A DNA stretch of 64,000 bases from positions 1 to 64,000 of the forward strand of contig DXML01000006.1 of NCBI GenBank assembly GCA_019414205.1, read 5' to 3'. The translations under genes and the position numbers were made by a program. The stretch is from Collinsella sp. Its GTDB lineage: Bacteria > Actinomycetota > Coriobacteriia > Coriobacteriales > Coriobacteriaceae. Positions within the stretch are counted from its first letter, which is position 1, and each line of letters starts with the position of its first letter. Below, one piece after another: positions 16,917 through 25,044 of the stretch. The notes beneath the pieces are model-generated. The model made no database searches. It had not been told where the DNA came from and worked only from the letters and a program-made list of their open reading frames with translations.

Positions 16917-17461
16917 CGGTGACGCTCGTCATCGGCGCCGCCGCGAGCGGCAAGAGCGCCTACGCCGAGTCCCTGTGCCTCGGGCACGACGGCCCCCGCG
17001 TGTACCTGGCAACGATGGAGCCCTTCGGGGAAGAGGGCGCCCGCCGCATCGCGCGCCATCGGGCGCTGCGCGAGGGCAAGGGGTTTTCCACCCTCGAGCG
17101 CACGCGTGACGTGAGCGCCGCAGTGCCCGGGCTTCCGCGCGGCTGCACGCTTCTTTTGGAGGACGTGGGCAACCTGGTTGCGAACGAGCTTTTCGCGGAA
17201 GGCGGCTTGTCCCCACGTGACCCCGACGCTGCGGCGCGCGAGGTGCTCGGAGGCATCGAACGGCTCGCTCAGGCCGCTGCGTATACGGTGGTGGTCACCG
17301 TCGACGTGTTCGCCGATGGGATGCGCTACGATGAGGGAACCGAGGCATGGAGGCGCGCGCTCGCGCGCGTGAACGCGGGCGTGGCGGCGCTGGCCGACCG
17401 CGCAGTCGAAGTGGTATGCGGGATTCCCGTGTGGATGAAAGGTGAAGGACCTACAAGGTGA
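16913..17461 (+). CDS. cobU: Adenosylcobinamide kinase/guanylyltransferase CobU
   Basis: A 182-residue CobU. The P-loop is VIGAAASGKSAYAES at residues 6-20, followed by VYLATMEPFGEEGARRIARH, which includes the His that receives GMP in the family (RIARH), then LLLEDVGNLVANELF (Walker B region) and a C-terminal VVCGIPVWMKG. It phosphorylates and then guanylylates adenosylcobinamide. It overlaps cobT by four bases and cobS by four bases. The second, degenerate CobU-like domain encoded 760 bases downstream makes this copy the likely functional enzyme. Confidence 0.92.
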   Translation: MTVTLVIGAAASGKSAYAESLCLGHDGPRVYLATMEPFGEEGARRIARHRALREGKGFSTLERTRDVSAAVPGLPRGCTLLLEDVGNLVANELFAEGGLSPRDPDAAAREVLGGIERLAQAAAYTVVVTVDVFADGMRYDEGTEAWRRALARVNAGVAALADRAVEVVCGIPVWMKGEGPTR

Positions 17462-18225
17462 AGATGGTAGAGGCAATCGGCGCGGCGTTCGGAACGTTCT
17501 CGCGCATCCCCGTCCCGAAATCGGCCTGGACCGATTTCGGGTCAACCCATGCACTTGCCGCGTTTCCCCTGGTGGGCCTTGCGGAGGGCTTCCTCATGAC
17601 GGTGTGGGGGCATGTGGCGAACCTGCTCGGCGTGCCTGCGACCATCGTCGCGGCCGTGCTCTTGGCGCTGCCTGTGGCGGTGACGGGAGGCATCCACCTA
17701 GACGGGCTCTGCGACTCCTCCGATGCGCTTGCAAGTTGGGCCCCGCGCGAGCGAAAGCTCGAGATCATGCACGACCCGCGGGCGGGCGCCTTCGGGGTCA
17801 TCGGTGTTGTTGTGTACCTTATTCTGCAGTTTTCCCTGTTCACCGCGCTGCCGCTTACGGCGGGGGCGTTCCTCGCGCTTCTGTGCTCGCTCGTGTTCTC
17901 CCGCGCGCTTTCGGGACTCGCCGTTGAATGCTGGCCTGCCGCGCGGGCGGACGGCATGGCCGCGGGGCTCTCGCCTGCGAAGAAGCGTGCGGCGATCGTC
18001 GTGCCGCTTTGCGCTTTCGCTGCGGCTTCGGCTGCAGGGATGGTCGCGTGCGTTCAGGCCGTCGGCGCCCTTATGGCGGTGGCGGGGCTTTTGGCGCTCG
18101 CGTGGTACCGCCATGTTGCCCTGTCCCGCTTCGGCGGGGTGACGGGGGATTTGGCCGGATGGTTTCTGCAATGGGCCGAGCTCGCGATGCTTGCCATGCT
18201 GGTGGTGGGGGGCATGCTCCTATGA
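17458..18225 (+). CDS. cobS: Adenosylcobinamide-GDP ribazoletransferase CobS
   Basis: A 255-residue membrane protein with FGTFSRIPVP near the N-terminus, FPLVGLAEGF, and the strongly conserved GGIHLDGLCDSSDALASW followed by EIMHDPRAGAFGVIG. Several hydrophobic helices follow. It joins alpha-ribazole (phosphate) to AdoCbi-GDP. The GTG at 17458 overlaps the cobU stop; an ATG two codons later is an alternative. The stop overlaps the start of the next gene (ATGA). Confidence 0.93.
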   Translation: MKMVEAIGAAFGTFSRIPVPKSAWTDFGSTHALAAFPLVGLAEGFLMTVWGHVANLLGVPATIVAAVLLALPVAVTGGIHLDGLCDSSDALASWAPRERKLEIMHDPRAGAFGVIGVVVYLILQFSLFTALPLTAGAFLALLCSLVFSRALSGLAVECWPAARADGMAAGLSPAKKRAAIVVPLCAFAAASAAGMVACVQAVGALMAVAGLLALAWYRHVALSRFGGVTGDLAGWFLQWAELAMLAMLVVGGMLL

Positions 18226-19223
18226 TGCTCGTGGTAGGTGGCGCGCATTCGGGGAAGAGGACCTTCGTGCGCGAAAAGCTCGGGTTCGCGGCGGACGATT
18301 TCGTCGACGCGGCGCAGCTTGCGGAGGGCGGCGTGCCCGCGGCTTTTGCCGGCCGCGTCGCATACCATGCTGAGGAACTCGTACGTGCGCTCGACGCTGA
18401 CCGGGCGCTCGAGCGGCTGATCGGCTTCGACGCAGTGATTCTGCCCTTGGTCGGCTCGGGGGTCGTCCCCATGCGTGCGGAAGACGCCCAATGGCGCGAG
18501 CGCGCGGGGCGCCTGGGATGCGCGCTCGCTGCGCGCGCCGACGTCGTCGTGCGCATGACGTGCGGGATTCCCCAGGTCATCAAAGGAAACCTTGCCGATG
18601 CGCCTCGAGGGACGCAGGGCGCGGGCGCGCCTTTGGAAGTCGTCTTCGTGCGCCATGGTGCCACGGCGGGCACGGAAGACCATCGCTACAGCGGGGCGGG
18701 CACCGACGAGCCCCTGTCGAGCGCGGGCGAGCGCGCTTTGCGCGACCTCGCGTGCGATCGTGACACGTTCCGTGTTATCACGAGCGGCATGGCCCGCACC
18801 GACCAGACGGCGCGCATCCTCTTCCCGAACGCGGAGCTTATGGCGTGCCCCGGTCTGCGCGAGATGGATTTCGGCGACTTCGAGGGGCGAAGCGCCGCCG
18901 AGCTTAAAGAGGATGCGCGCTACCGCGCCTGGGTAGACTCCTGGTGCGAGACGCGCTGCCCGCATGGCGAGGACAAGAGCGATTTCACCCGCCGCGTCGT
19001 CGCGTCGTTTCGGGAGGCGTGCAAATCGGAGCGCGCCCAGGGGAGCGGGCGCGCCGTCTTCGTCGTTCACGCGGGTACCGTGAAAGCGCTGCTCTCCGAG
19101 CTAGCTGTCCCGAAAATGGGGTACTTTGACGTGCATACCGAGCCGGGCGGCGCATGGGCCGCCACCTGGGATGGGCGCTGCCTTCGCGACGTTCGCCCCG
19201 CTTCGGGGGGCGATGCCCGGTGA
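18222..19223 (+). CDS. CobU-like P-loop domain fused to CobC-type histidine phosphatase
   Basis: A 333-residue fusion. Residues 1-130 resemble CobU: P-loop VVGGAHSGKR (5-13), then VILPLVGSGVVPM and a C-terminal MTCGIPQVIKGN, but the R-I-x-x-H guanylyl-acceptor region of true CobU is missing. Residues 138-333 form a histidine phosphatase with VFVRHGATAG (His145), LREMDFGDFEGRS and FVVHAGTVKALL. The phosphatase half should act as CobC on alpha-ribazole phosphate or adenosylcobalamin phosphate. The N-terminal half may be a nucleotide-binding module without transferase activity. It overlaps cobS by four bases and cbiB by one. Confidence 0.82.
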   Translation: MMLVVGGAHSGKRTFVREKLGFAADDFVDAAQLAEGGVPAAFAGRVAYHAEELVRALDADRALERLIGFDAVILPLVGSGVVPMRAEDAQWRERAGRLGCALAARADVVVRMTCGIPQVIKGNLADAPRGTQGAGAPLEVVFVRHGATAGTEDHRYSGAGTDEPLSSAGERALRDLACDRDTFRVITSGMARTDQTARILFPNAELMACPGLREMDFGDFEGRSAAELKEDARYRAWVDSWCETRCPHGEDKSDFTRRVVASFREACKSERAQGSGRAVFVVHAGTVKALLSELAVPKMGYFDVHTEPGGAWAATWDGRCLRDVRPASGGDAR

Positions 19224-20197
19224 TGACGATTCTTGCCGTCGCCGCCGGGTTCGCGGCCGACCTTGCCTTCGGCGACCCGCGCTGGCTTCCCCATCCCGTC
19301 GTCGCTATGGGGCGCGCGATCACGTGGGCCGAAGGCCGCCTGCGGCGCGCATTCCCGCAAACGTCCGCGGGCACGCGCGCCGCAGGGCTTGTGCTTGCCG
19401 TGGCGCTTCCGCTTGCGTGTGGGCTTTTGACCTGGGGAATCCTGCATCTTTGCGGCATGGTTCACTCCGGCTTGCGCTTCGTGGCCGAGGCATGGGCGAG
19501 CTATCAGATTCTCGCGGCATGCGAGCTGCGCCGCCAGAGCCTGGCCGTGGCCCGCGCGTTCTCGAAGGGCGGCCTTGTTGCGGCGCGCGAAGCCGTCGGG
19601 CTCATCGTGGGACGCGACACGTCTGTTCTCGACGAGCAGGGCGTCGCGCGCGCCGCTGTGGAAACGGTGGCGGAAAACGCGAGCGACGGCGTCATCGCGC
19701 CGCTTTTCTACCTTATGATCGGGGGTGCGCCCTTGGGCATGGCGTACAAGGCGGTGAACACGCTCGACAGCATGGTGGGCTACAAAAACGAGCGCTACAT
19801 CGACTTCGGCTGCGCTTCGGCGCGCCTCGACGATGCGCTGAACTGGATTCCCTCGCGCTTATCGGCTCTGCTCATGATCGTCGTGTGCCCGATCGTCGGG
19901 CTCGACGCGCGCGGGGCGGCGCGCATCTGGCGCCGCGACAGGCGTCGCCATGCGAGCCCGAACGCGGCGCAGACCGAGTCAGCGTGCGCGGGCGCGCTCG
20001 GGCTGCGCCTGGCGGGACCCGCGGTGTATTTCGGCAAGCTCGTTGAGAAACCGACGATAGGAGACGCGTCCCGCGAAATTGAGTGGGGCGACATCGCCCG
20101 GGCGACAAGGCTCATGCTCGCTGCGTCCGTATGCGCGCTCGTCGTCTTCGGCGCCGCGCGCGCGGCGGTCGTGCTCGCCGTGGGGGCGATGGCATGA
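19223..20197 (+). CDS. cbiB: Adenosylcobinamide-phosphate synthase CbiB
   Basis: A 324-residue membrane protein with the CbiB signatures FAADLAFGDPRWLPHPVVAM at the N-terminus, VETVAENASDGVIAPLFY at about residues 150-167 and YKAVNTLDSMVGYKNERY immediately after. It attaches (R)-1-aminopropan-2-ol phosphate to cobyrate, using the product of the CobD-type decarboxylase encoded next. The ATG overlaps the preceding stop by one base (TGATG), and the 3' end overlaps cobD by four. Confidence 0.93.
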   Translation: MTILAVAAGFAADLAFGDPRWLPHPVVAMGRAITWAEGRLRRAFPQTSAGTRAAGLVLAVALPLACGLLTWGILHLCGMVHSGLRFVAEAWASYQILAACELRRQSLAVARAFSKGGLVAAREAVGLIVGRDTSVLDEQGVARAAVETVAENASDGVIAPLFYLMIGGAPLGMAYKAVNTLDSMVGYKNERYIDFGCASARLDDALNWIPSRLSALLMIVVCPIVGLDARGAARIWRRDRRRHASPNAAQTESACAGALGLRLAGPAVYFGKLVEKPTIGDASREIEWGDIARATRLMLAASVCALVVFGAARAAVVLAVGAMA

Positions 20198-21417
20198 GGG
20201 AAGACCACGCCGCGCCCCGGGCTGCCGGGGGAATCCTGCGCGCCCGTACGCATGGGGGCAGCGCGCAATCGCTCGGCATCGCTTGCGAAGGGGGCGCCTC
20301 CGACCTCATTGACTTCTCGGTGAACGTGAATCCGGCAGGCCCCTCGCCGCGCGCCGTCGCCGCAGCTTGCAAGGCGCTTTCTCGAATCGACGCCTACCCC
20401 GATAGGGAAAGCCTCGCCCTCGTTCGCGCCCTAGCGCGCGCCCAGGGCATTCCCGAAGATACTATCGTCTGCGGCGCGGGCGCGTCCGACATCATCTGGC
20501 GGCTCGCCGCGGCGGTGCGCCCGAAACGCCTCGTCGTGTGCGCGCCGACGTTCTCTGAATATGCGGAGGCGGCATCGTACTACGGCGCATGCGTGCAGGA
20601 GCTCCCGCTCTCCGAAGCGGACGACTTCGACGTGCCTGCCTCCTTCGCCCGCGCGATCGAGGGGCCGAGAGACGTGGCGTACCTCTGCAATCCGAACAAC
20701 CCGACGGGGCGCCTCGTCGACCCCCGTGTGATCGATGCTGCGGCCTGCCGCTGCGAGCAGGTGGGCGCGCTGCTTGTCGTGGACGAGTGCTTTCTCGGAT
20801 TTGCGCCCGACGCCCGCGAAAGGAGCGTGGCCGCACGCGCCGCGTGTTCGCGCCATGTGGCCGTGCTCTCCGCGTTCACCAAGCTCTACGGAATGGCGGG
20901 GTTGCGGTTGGGATATCTGATCAGCGGAAACGCCCAACTCATCGAGGGGATTCGCCGGGCGGGGCAGGCGTGGCCCGTCTCCTCGGTCGCCGAGGCCGCG
21001 GGCATCGCCGCCCTGGAGGACGTTGAATACGTCTCGCGCACGCGCGATGTATTGGCGGGCGAGCGAGCGTGGCTTTCCCACGAGCTCTCCTCGCTCGGGC
21101 TTTCCGTCGTGCCGTCGGATGCGAACTTCCTTTTAGTCCGCACGCCGGCGAAAGACATCCCCGAGCGCCTGTATAAACAGGGGGTTTTGGTCCGCACGTG
21201 CGACTCGTTTTCGGTACTGTCCCGTTTCTGGTGCCGCGTCGCGGTGCGCACGCGCAAGGAGAATGCCCGGCTTGCGATGGCGTTCAGCCGTGCGCTTCGG
21301 GCGGAAGGCGCATCGGGCGAAGGCGAACCCGACGAACGGGGCGGCGCTTCTTGCAGCGGCGCTATGGCGGGCGCGGATGGCCGAGGCTCGGCGAAGGAGG
21401 TCGATACCCGTGGGTAG
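20194..21417 (+). CDS. cobD: Threonine-phosphate decarboxylase CobD (PLP-dependent)
   Basis: A 407-residue class I/II aminotransferase-fold enzyme. DLIDFSVNVNPAGPSPRAV near the N-terminus, VAYLCNPNNPTGRLVD, LLVVDECFLGF, and the PLP lysine in LSAFTKLYGMAGLRLGY are clear. It decarboxylates L-threonine O-3-phosphate to aminopropanol phosphate, the substrate of CbiB just upstream. A Gly/Ala-rich C-terminal extension of about 40 residues is not needed by the family. No PduX-type threonine kinase gene is visible in the window. Confidence 0.9.
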   Translation: MREDHAAPRAAGGILRARTHGGSAQSLGIACEGGASDLIDFSVNVNPAGPSPRAVAAACKALSRIDAYPDRESLALVRALARAQGIPEDTIVCGAGASDIIWRLAAAVRPKRLVVCAPTFSEYAEAASYYGACVQELPLSEADDFDVPASFARAIEGPRDVAYLCNPNNPTGRLVDPRVIDAAACRCEQVGALLVVDECFLGFAPDARERSVAARAACSRHVAVLSAFTKLYGMAGLRLGYLISGNAQLIEGIRRAGQAWPVSSVAEAAGIAALEDVEYVSRTRDVLAGERAWLSHELSSLGLSVVPSDANFLLVRTPAKDIPERLYKQGVLVRTCDSFSVLSRFWCRVAVRTRKENARLAMAFSRALRAEGASGEGEPDERGGASCSGAMAGADGRGSAKEVDTRG

Positions 21418-22909
21418 GGCGAAGCCCATCATGATCCAGGGCACCATGTCGAACGCGGGGAAGAGCCTGCTTGCGGCTGGGCTGTGCCGCGTACTTTCGC
21501 AGGACGGCCTGCGCGTGACTCCCTTCAAGAGCCAGAACATGGCACTCAACAGCGGCGTCACGGCCGACGGGCTCGAGATGGGGCGCGCCCAGATCATGCA
21601 GGCCGAGGCGTGCGGCATCGCGCCCGACGTGCGCATGAACCCCATCCTGCTCAAGCCTGAAAGCGGCCACCGAAGCCAGCTCATCGTGGCCGGCAAGGCG
21701 CAGGGAGCCTTCGCTGCGAGGGACTACTTCGCGCGAAAGAAGGCGCTCATGCCGCAGATTTTGGAGGCGTTCGATTCGCTCGCGGAGGAAAACGACGTCA
21801 TCGTCATCGAGGGCGCCGGCAGCCCCGCCGAAATCAACCTTGCCGAAAACGACATCGTCAACATGGGGCTCGCGCGCGCCGTGTCCTCCCCCGTGCTGCT
21901 CGCGGGCGACATCGACCCGGGCGGGGTGTTTGCCCAGCTCTACGGCACGGTCGCGCTCCTTGCGCCCGAGGACCGCGCGCTTTTGCGGGGGCTTGTGGTG
22001 AACAAGTTCCGCGGCGATGTGGAAATCCTGCGCCCGGGTTTGGCCCCGCTCGAGAAGATGTGCGGGGTTCCCGTCGTGGGGGTCGTGCCGTATCTTACGC
22101 TCGACCTGGACGACGAGGACTCGCTCGCGCCGCGCCTATCTGCCCGCGAGGCGCGCGGCGTCATCGACGTCGCCGTCGTGCGTCTTCCGCATCTGTCGAA
22201 CTTCACCGACTTCGACCCGCTTTCGCGCGTGCCCGGCGTGTGCGTGCGCTACGTTTCCTCGACGACCGATCTGGGCCGACCCGACCTGGTGGTGCTCCCC
22301 GGCTCGAAGACCACGCTCGACGACGCGCGCTGGCTTGCGGCTAGCGGCATCGGAGCCTGTGTACGCGCGCTTTCGGGCGCGGGCACGCCGGTGCTCGGCA
22401 TATGCGGAGGCTACCAGCTTTTGGGAGACGAGCTTTCCGACCCGCACGGCAGGGAAGGCGCTGGCACCGCGCGCGGGCTCGGGCTCATCCCTGCAAGTAC
22501 GGTGTTCAAGGAGGAAAAGCGCCTCGCCCAGTCGGCACTGCGCATCACGGGCGCCCAAGGCGCGTTCTCGGTGTGGAACGGCATGACGGCGCGCGGGTAC
22601 GAGATTCACGACGGCGAAACGACCGTCTCCTGCGCTCCTGTGGGCACGATTGGCGGCAAACCAGAAGGCGCGGCCTGCGGAAACGTGTTCGGAACCTATC
22701 TCCACGGCCTGTTCGACGAACCGGGGGTTGCGCTCGCCCTCGCGCGCTCGCTCGCGCGCATGCGCGGCCTGCCCGAGAGCGTCGTGGGTGCTGCGGGCGC
22801 GGCGTCCGCGGCCGATCACCGTGCGCGCGAGTTTGACCGCCTGGCCGACGTCGTGCGCGGGGCGCTCGACATGGAGTATGTCTACCGCATTATCGAGGAG
22901 GGCGTATGA
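21410..22909 (+). CDS. cbiP: Cobyric acid synthase CbiP
   Basis: A 499-residue glutamine amidotransferase. N-terminal AKPIMIQGTMSNAGKSLLAA holds the P-loop; TPFKSQNMALNSGVTADGLE and GAGSPAEINLAENDIVNMGL are typical CbiP motifs. The glutaminase half has VLGICGGYQLLG with the nucleophile Cys and GTYLHGLFD with the catalytic His. It amidates side chains b, d, e and g. The GTG at 21410 is chosen because GAAGGAGG (21393-21400) lies nine bases upstream and it gives the usual family N-terminus. Confidence 0.93.
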   Translation: MGRAKPIMIQGTMSNAGKSLLAAGLCRVLSQDGLRVTPFKSQNMALNSGVTADGLEMGRAQIMQAEACGIAPDVRMNPILLKPESGHRSQLIVAGKAQGAFAARDYFARKKALMPQILEAFDSLAEENDVIVIEGAGSPAEINLAENDIVNMGLARAVSSPVLLAGDIDPGGVFAQLYGTVALLAPEDRALLRGLVVNKFRGDVEILRPGLAPLEKMCGVPVVGVVPYLTLDLDDEDSLAPRLSAREARGVIDVAVVRLPHLSNFTDFDPLSRVPGVCVRYVSSTTDLGRPDLVVLPGSKTTLDDARWLAASGIGACVRALSGAGTPVLGICGGYQLLGDELSDPHGREGAGTARGLGLIPASTVFKEEKRLAQSALRITGAQGAFSVWNGMTARGYEIHDGETTVSCAPVGTIGGKPEGAACGNVFGTYLHGLFDEPGVALALARSLARMRGLPESVVGAAGAASAADHRAREFDRLADVVRGALDMEYVYRIIEEGV

Positions 22910-23421
22910 TCCACGTGTATCATGGCGACGGCAAAGGCAAGACCACGGCGGCGATGGGCCTCGCCCTTCGCATGCTCGCTGCAGGCCGCCGCGTCGTCGT
23001 CGTGCAGTTCCTGAAAGACGGCGAAAGCGGGGAGGTGCGCCTGCTCGCCGAGCATTTCGGCGTGCCCGTGTTCGCGGGGAAGGCGTCGGACAAGTTTACC
23101 TGGTCGATGACGTCGGAAGAACTTGCCGCGACGTGCGAGCTGCACGATGGGAACCTCGCTTCCGCGCTCGCCGAGCTCGAGGGCGCGCAAGAGGGACTGC
23201 TCGTGCTCGACGAGGCGCTCGACGCGCTTTCGAAGGGGCTTGTCGACGAGGCGCTCGTGGACCGCGCGCTCGATATGTCCGCGCGCGGCGTCGAAGTAGC
23301 GCTCACCGGGCGCGCGCCTTCCCGCAAGATCGTGGAGAAGGCCGACTACATAACCGAGATGCGGTGCAAGAAACATCCCTACGAGCAGGGGATATGTGCA
23401 AGGGAAGGAGTGGAGTACTAG
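22906..23421 (+). CDS. cobO: Corrinoid adenosyltransferase, CobO/BtuR type
   Basis: A 171-residue ATP:corrinoid adenosyltransferase with MIHVYHGDGKGKTTAAMGLA (P-loop GDGKGKTT), VVVQFLKDGESGEV, LLVLDEALDALSKGLV and VALTGRAPSRKIVEKADYIT. It transfers the 5'-deoxyadenosyl group to Co(I) corrinoids. It overlaps cbiP by four bases and is followed at once by cbiC. The C-terminal KKHPYEQGICAREGVEY is the usual family ending. Confidence 0.93.
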   Translation: MIHVYHGDGKGKTTAAMGLALRMLAAGRRVVVVQFLKDGESGEVRLLAEHFGVPVFAGKASDKFTWSMTSEELAATCELHDGNLASALAELEGAQEGLLVLDEALDALSKGLVDEALVDRALDMSARGVEVALTGRAPSRKIVEKADYITEMRCKKHPYEQGICAREGVEY

Positions 23422-24063
23422 ATGGATTCCAAGGAGATGGCGCCCGGCGACATCGAGCGGCGCAGCTTCGAGATCATCACCGAAGAGCTCGGCGGCCGCA
23501 CGTTCCCGCCGCTCGAAGAGCCCGTCGTGAAGCGCGTCATCCACACCACTGCCGACTTCTCGTACGCCGATTCCCTCGTGTTTACCCATGACGCCGCGCA
23601 CTGTGCGCTCGACGCACTGCGCGCAGGGGCCACGGTGCTCACCGACACGAACATGGCGCTCGCAGGCATAAGCAAGCCCGCGCTCGCGAAGCTCGGCTGC
23701 AAGGCCGTGTGCTTCATGGCCGACCCTGATGTCGCCGCGGCTGCGCGCGCCGCGGGCACGACTCGCGCCGTTGCGAGCATGGACAAAGCTTGCGGCATCG
23801 AGGGTCCGCTCATCGTGGCCGTCGGCAACGCTCCCACAGCACTTCTGCGCCTCGCCGAGCTCATGGACGCGGGGAAGATCGCGCCCGCGCTCGTCGTTGG
23901 GGTGCCGGTCGGGTTTGTGAACGTGGTCGAGGCGAAAGAGGAGCTACTCGCACGACGCGTGCCAGCCATCGTCGCGAGGGGTCGCAAGGGCGGCTCGACC
24001 GTGGCGGCTGCCATTATGAACGCGCTGCTCTACCAGATCACGCGCTCAGGCGGCCCGAAGTGA
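23422..24063 (+). CDS. cbiC: Cobalt-precorrin-8 methylmutase CbiC
   Basis: A 213-residue CbiC/CobH. The catalytic His is in VKRVIHTTADFSYADSL; ATVLTDTNMALAGISK and VGNAPTALLRLAELM and VGVPVGFVNVVEAKEEL are conserved. It moves the methyl group from C11 to C12 to give cobyrinate. The start codon directly follows the cobO stop. The end overlaps the GTG start of cbiJ by four bases. Confidence 0.94.
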   Translation: MDSKEMAPGDIERRSFEIITEELGGRTFPPLEEPVVKRVIHTTADFSYADSLVFTHDAAHCALDALRAGATVLTDTNMALAGISKPALAKLGCKAVCFMADPDVAAAARAAGTTRAVASMDKACGIEGPLIVAVGNAPTALLRLAELMDAGKIAPALVVGVPVGFVNVVEAKEELLARRVPAIVARGRKGGSTVAAAIMNALLYQITRSGGPK

Positions 24064-24833
24064 CGGCGCCCGCATCCGCGCCGGCGCTGCGCATCTTCGC
24101 CGGCACCACCGAGGGCCGCCTTCTGTGCGAATGGGCGAGCAGGGCGGGCATCCCCGCCCGTGCCTACGCGGCAACCGAGTACGGAGGCGAGCTTTTGGGC
24201 GAGCTTCCGGGCATCGAGGTGCATGCGGGCAGGCTCGACGATGCCGACATGGAGCGCGAGCTTTCCGGCGCGTGCATCGTTGTCGACGCCACGCACCCCT
24301 TCGCTACGCTCGCAAGCGGCAACATCCGGGCCGCTTCGCTCGCCGTGGGTGCACGATGCCTGCGCCTTGCGCGCCCGGTCGAGGCGCTGCCCAAAGGCGT
24401 CGTGCCGGTCGCGTCGATCGCCTGCGCGGCGCGCTTTCTCTCCGAGAACCCGGGTCGTGCGCTTCTCACGACGGGGAGCAAGGAGCTTGCTCCCTACACG
24501 AGCGTCGCCGATTTCGCGGAGCGCTTCTTCGTGCGTGTGCTCCCGCTGCCCGGTGCTATAACGAAGTGCATCGACGCGGGGTTTTCGCCGTCGCACGTCA
24601 TCGGCATGCAGGGGCCCTTCACCCGCGAGCTCAACGAGGCGATGCTTCGGCAGGTGGGCGCCCAGTGGCTTGTGACTAAGGACTCGGGAACCGTAGGCGG
24701 CACGGCCGAGAAGCTCGCCGCCGCGCGCGACGTGGGAGCGCGCTGCATCGTGGTCACCCGTCCCGCCGAGGGAAGCGGGGCCCTTTCGCTTCGGGAAGTG
24801 GAAGACGCGCTCTTACGGGAGTTCGCGCGCTAG
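24060..24833 (+). CDS. cbiJ: Cobalt-precorrin-6A reductase CbiJ
   Basis: A 257-residue CbiJ/CobK. LRIFAGTTEGRLLCEWASRA near the N-terminus, IVVDATHPFATLASGNIRAA and VIGMQGPFTRELNEAMLRQ, and TKDSGTVGGTAEKLAAA are diagnostic. It reduces the macrocycle with NAD(P)H. The GTG at 24060 overlaps the cbiC stop. It is the last gene of the rightward operon; only 28 bases separate its stop from the IS21-type remnant. Confidence 0.93.
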   Translation: MTAPASAPALRIFAGTTEGRLLCEWASRAGIPARAYAATEYGGELLGELPGIEVHAGRLDDADMERELSGACIVVDATHPFATLASGNIRAASLAVGARCLRLARPVEALPKGVVPVASIACAARFLSENPGRALLTTGSKELAPYTSVADFAERFFVRVLPLPGAITKCIDAGFSPSHVIGMQGPFTRELNEAMLRQVGAQWLVTKDSGTVGGTAEKLAAARDVGARCIVVTRPAEGSGALSLREVEDALLREFAR

Positions 24834-24861
24834 GCGCTTGCCGCGCCTGCGCGCCCTCCCG

Positions 24862-24960
24862 CCCGCGAGGAGGAGCGTCCCGAGCAAGCTCGACCCGTAC
24901 AAGCCCGTCATCCATCAATAGCTCGAGGACGACGCCCAGAACTGGCGCAAACAGTCCTTC
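24862..24960 (+). pseudogene. Remnant of IS21-family transposase (IstA) fragment
   Basis: The plus strand reads PARRSVPSKLDPYKPVIHQ, then TAG (24919-24921), then LEDDAQNWRKQS in the same frame. IstA transposases of IS21-type elements contain a segment close to S-K-L-D-P-Y-K-x-x-I-x-x-W-L-E-x-D ... R-K-Q-R; the TAG falls where Trp is usual (TGG to TAG). Only this piece survives. It lies directly after cbiJ and touches the palindrome at 24964. The family assignment is from motif recall, not a search. Confidence 0.6.
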
Positions 24961-24963
24961 AAT

Positions 24964-25032
24964 AAGTTGCGATGAAATAGTGTCTGTTTTTGCTGCTAGA
25001 TAGCATATTCAGTCCCTAATTCACCGCAACTT
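24964..25032. repeat. Palindromic repeat, copy 1 of a two-copy family
   Basis: Arms 24964-24986 (begins AAGTTGCGATGAAATAG) and 25010-25032 (ends TTCACCGCAACTT) are imperfect reverse complements separated by 23 bases, which include a small inner hairpin TGCT/AGCA. The same design and nearly the same arm sequence recur at 41269-41336. It lies between the convergent ends of the cobalamin operon and the MacAB-like operon. Confidence 0.8.
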
Positions 25033-25044
25033 GTTGGTGGTGGC

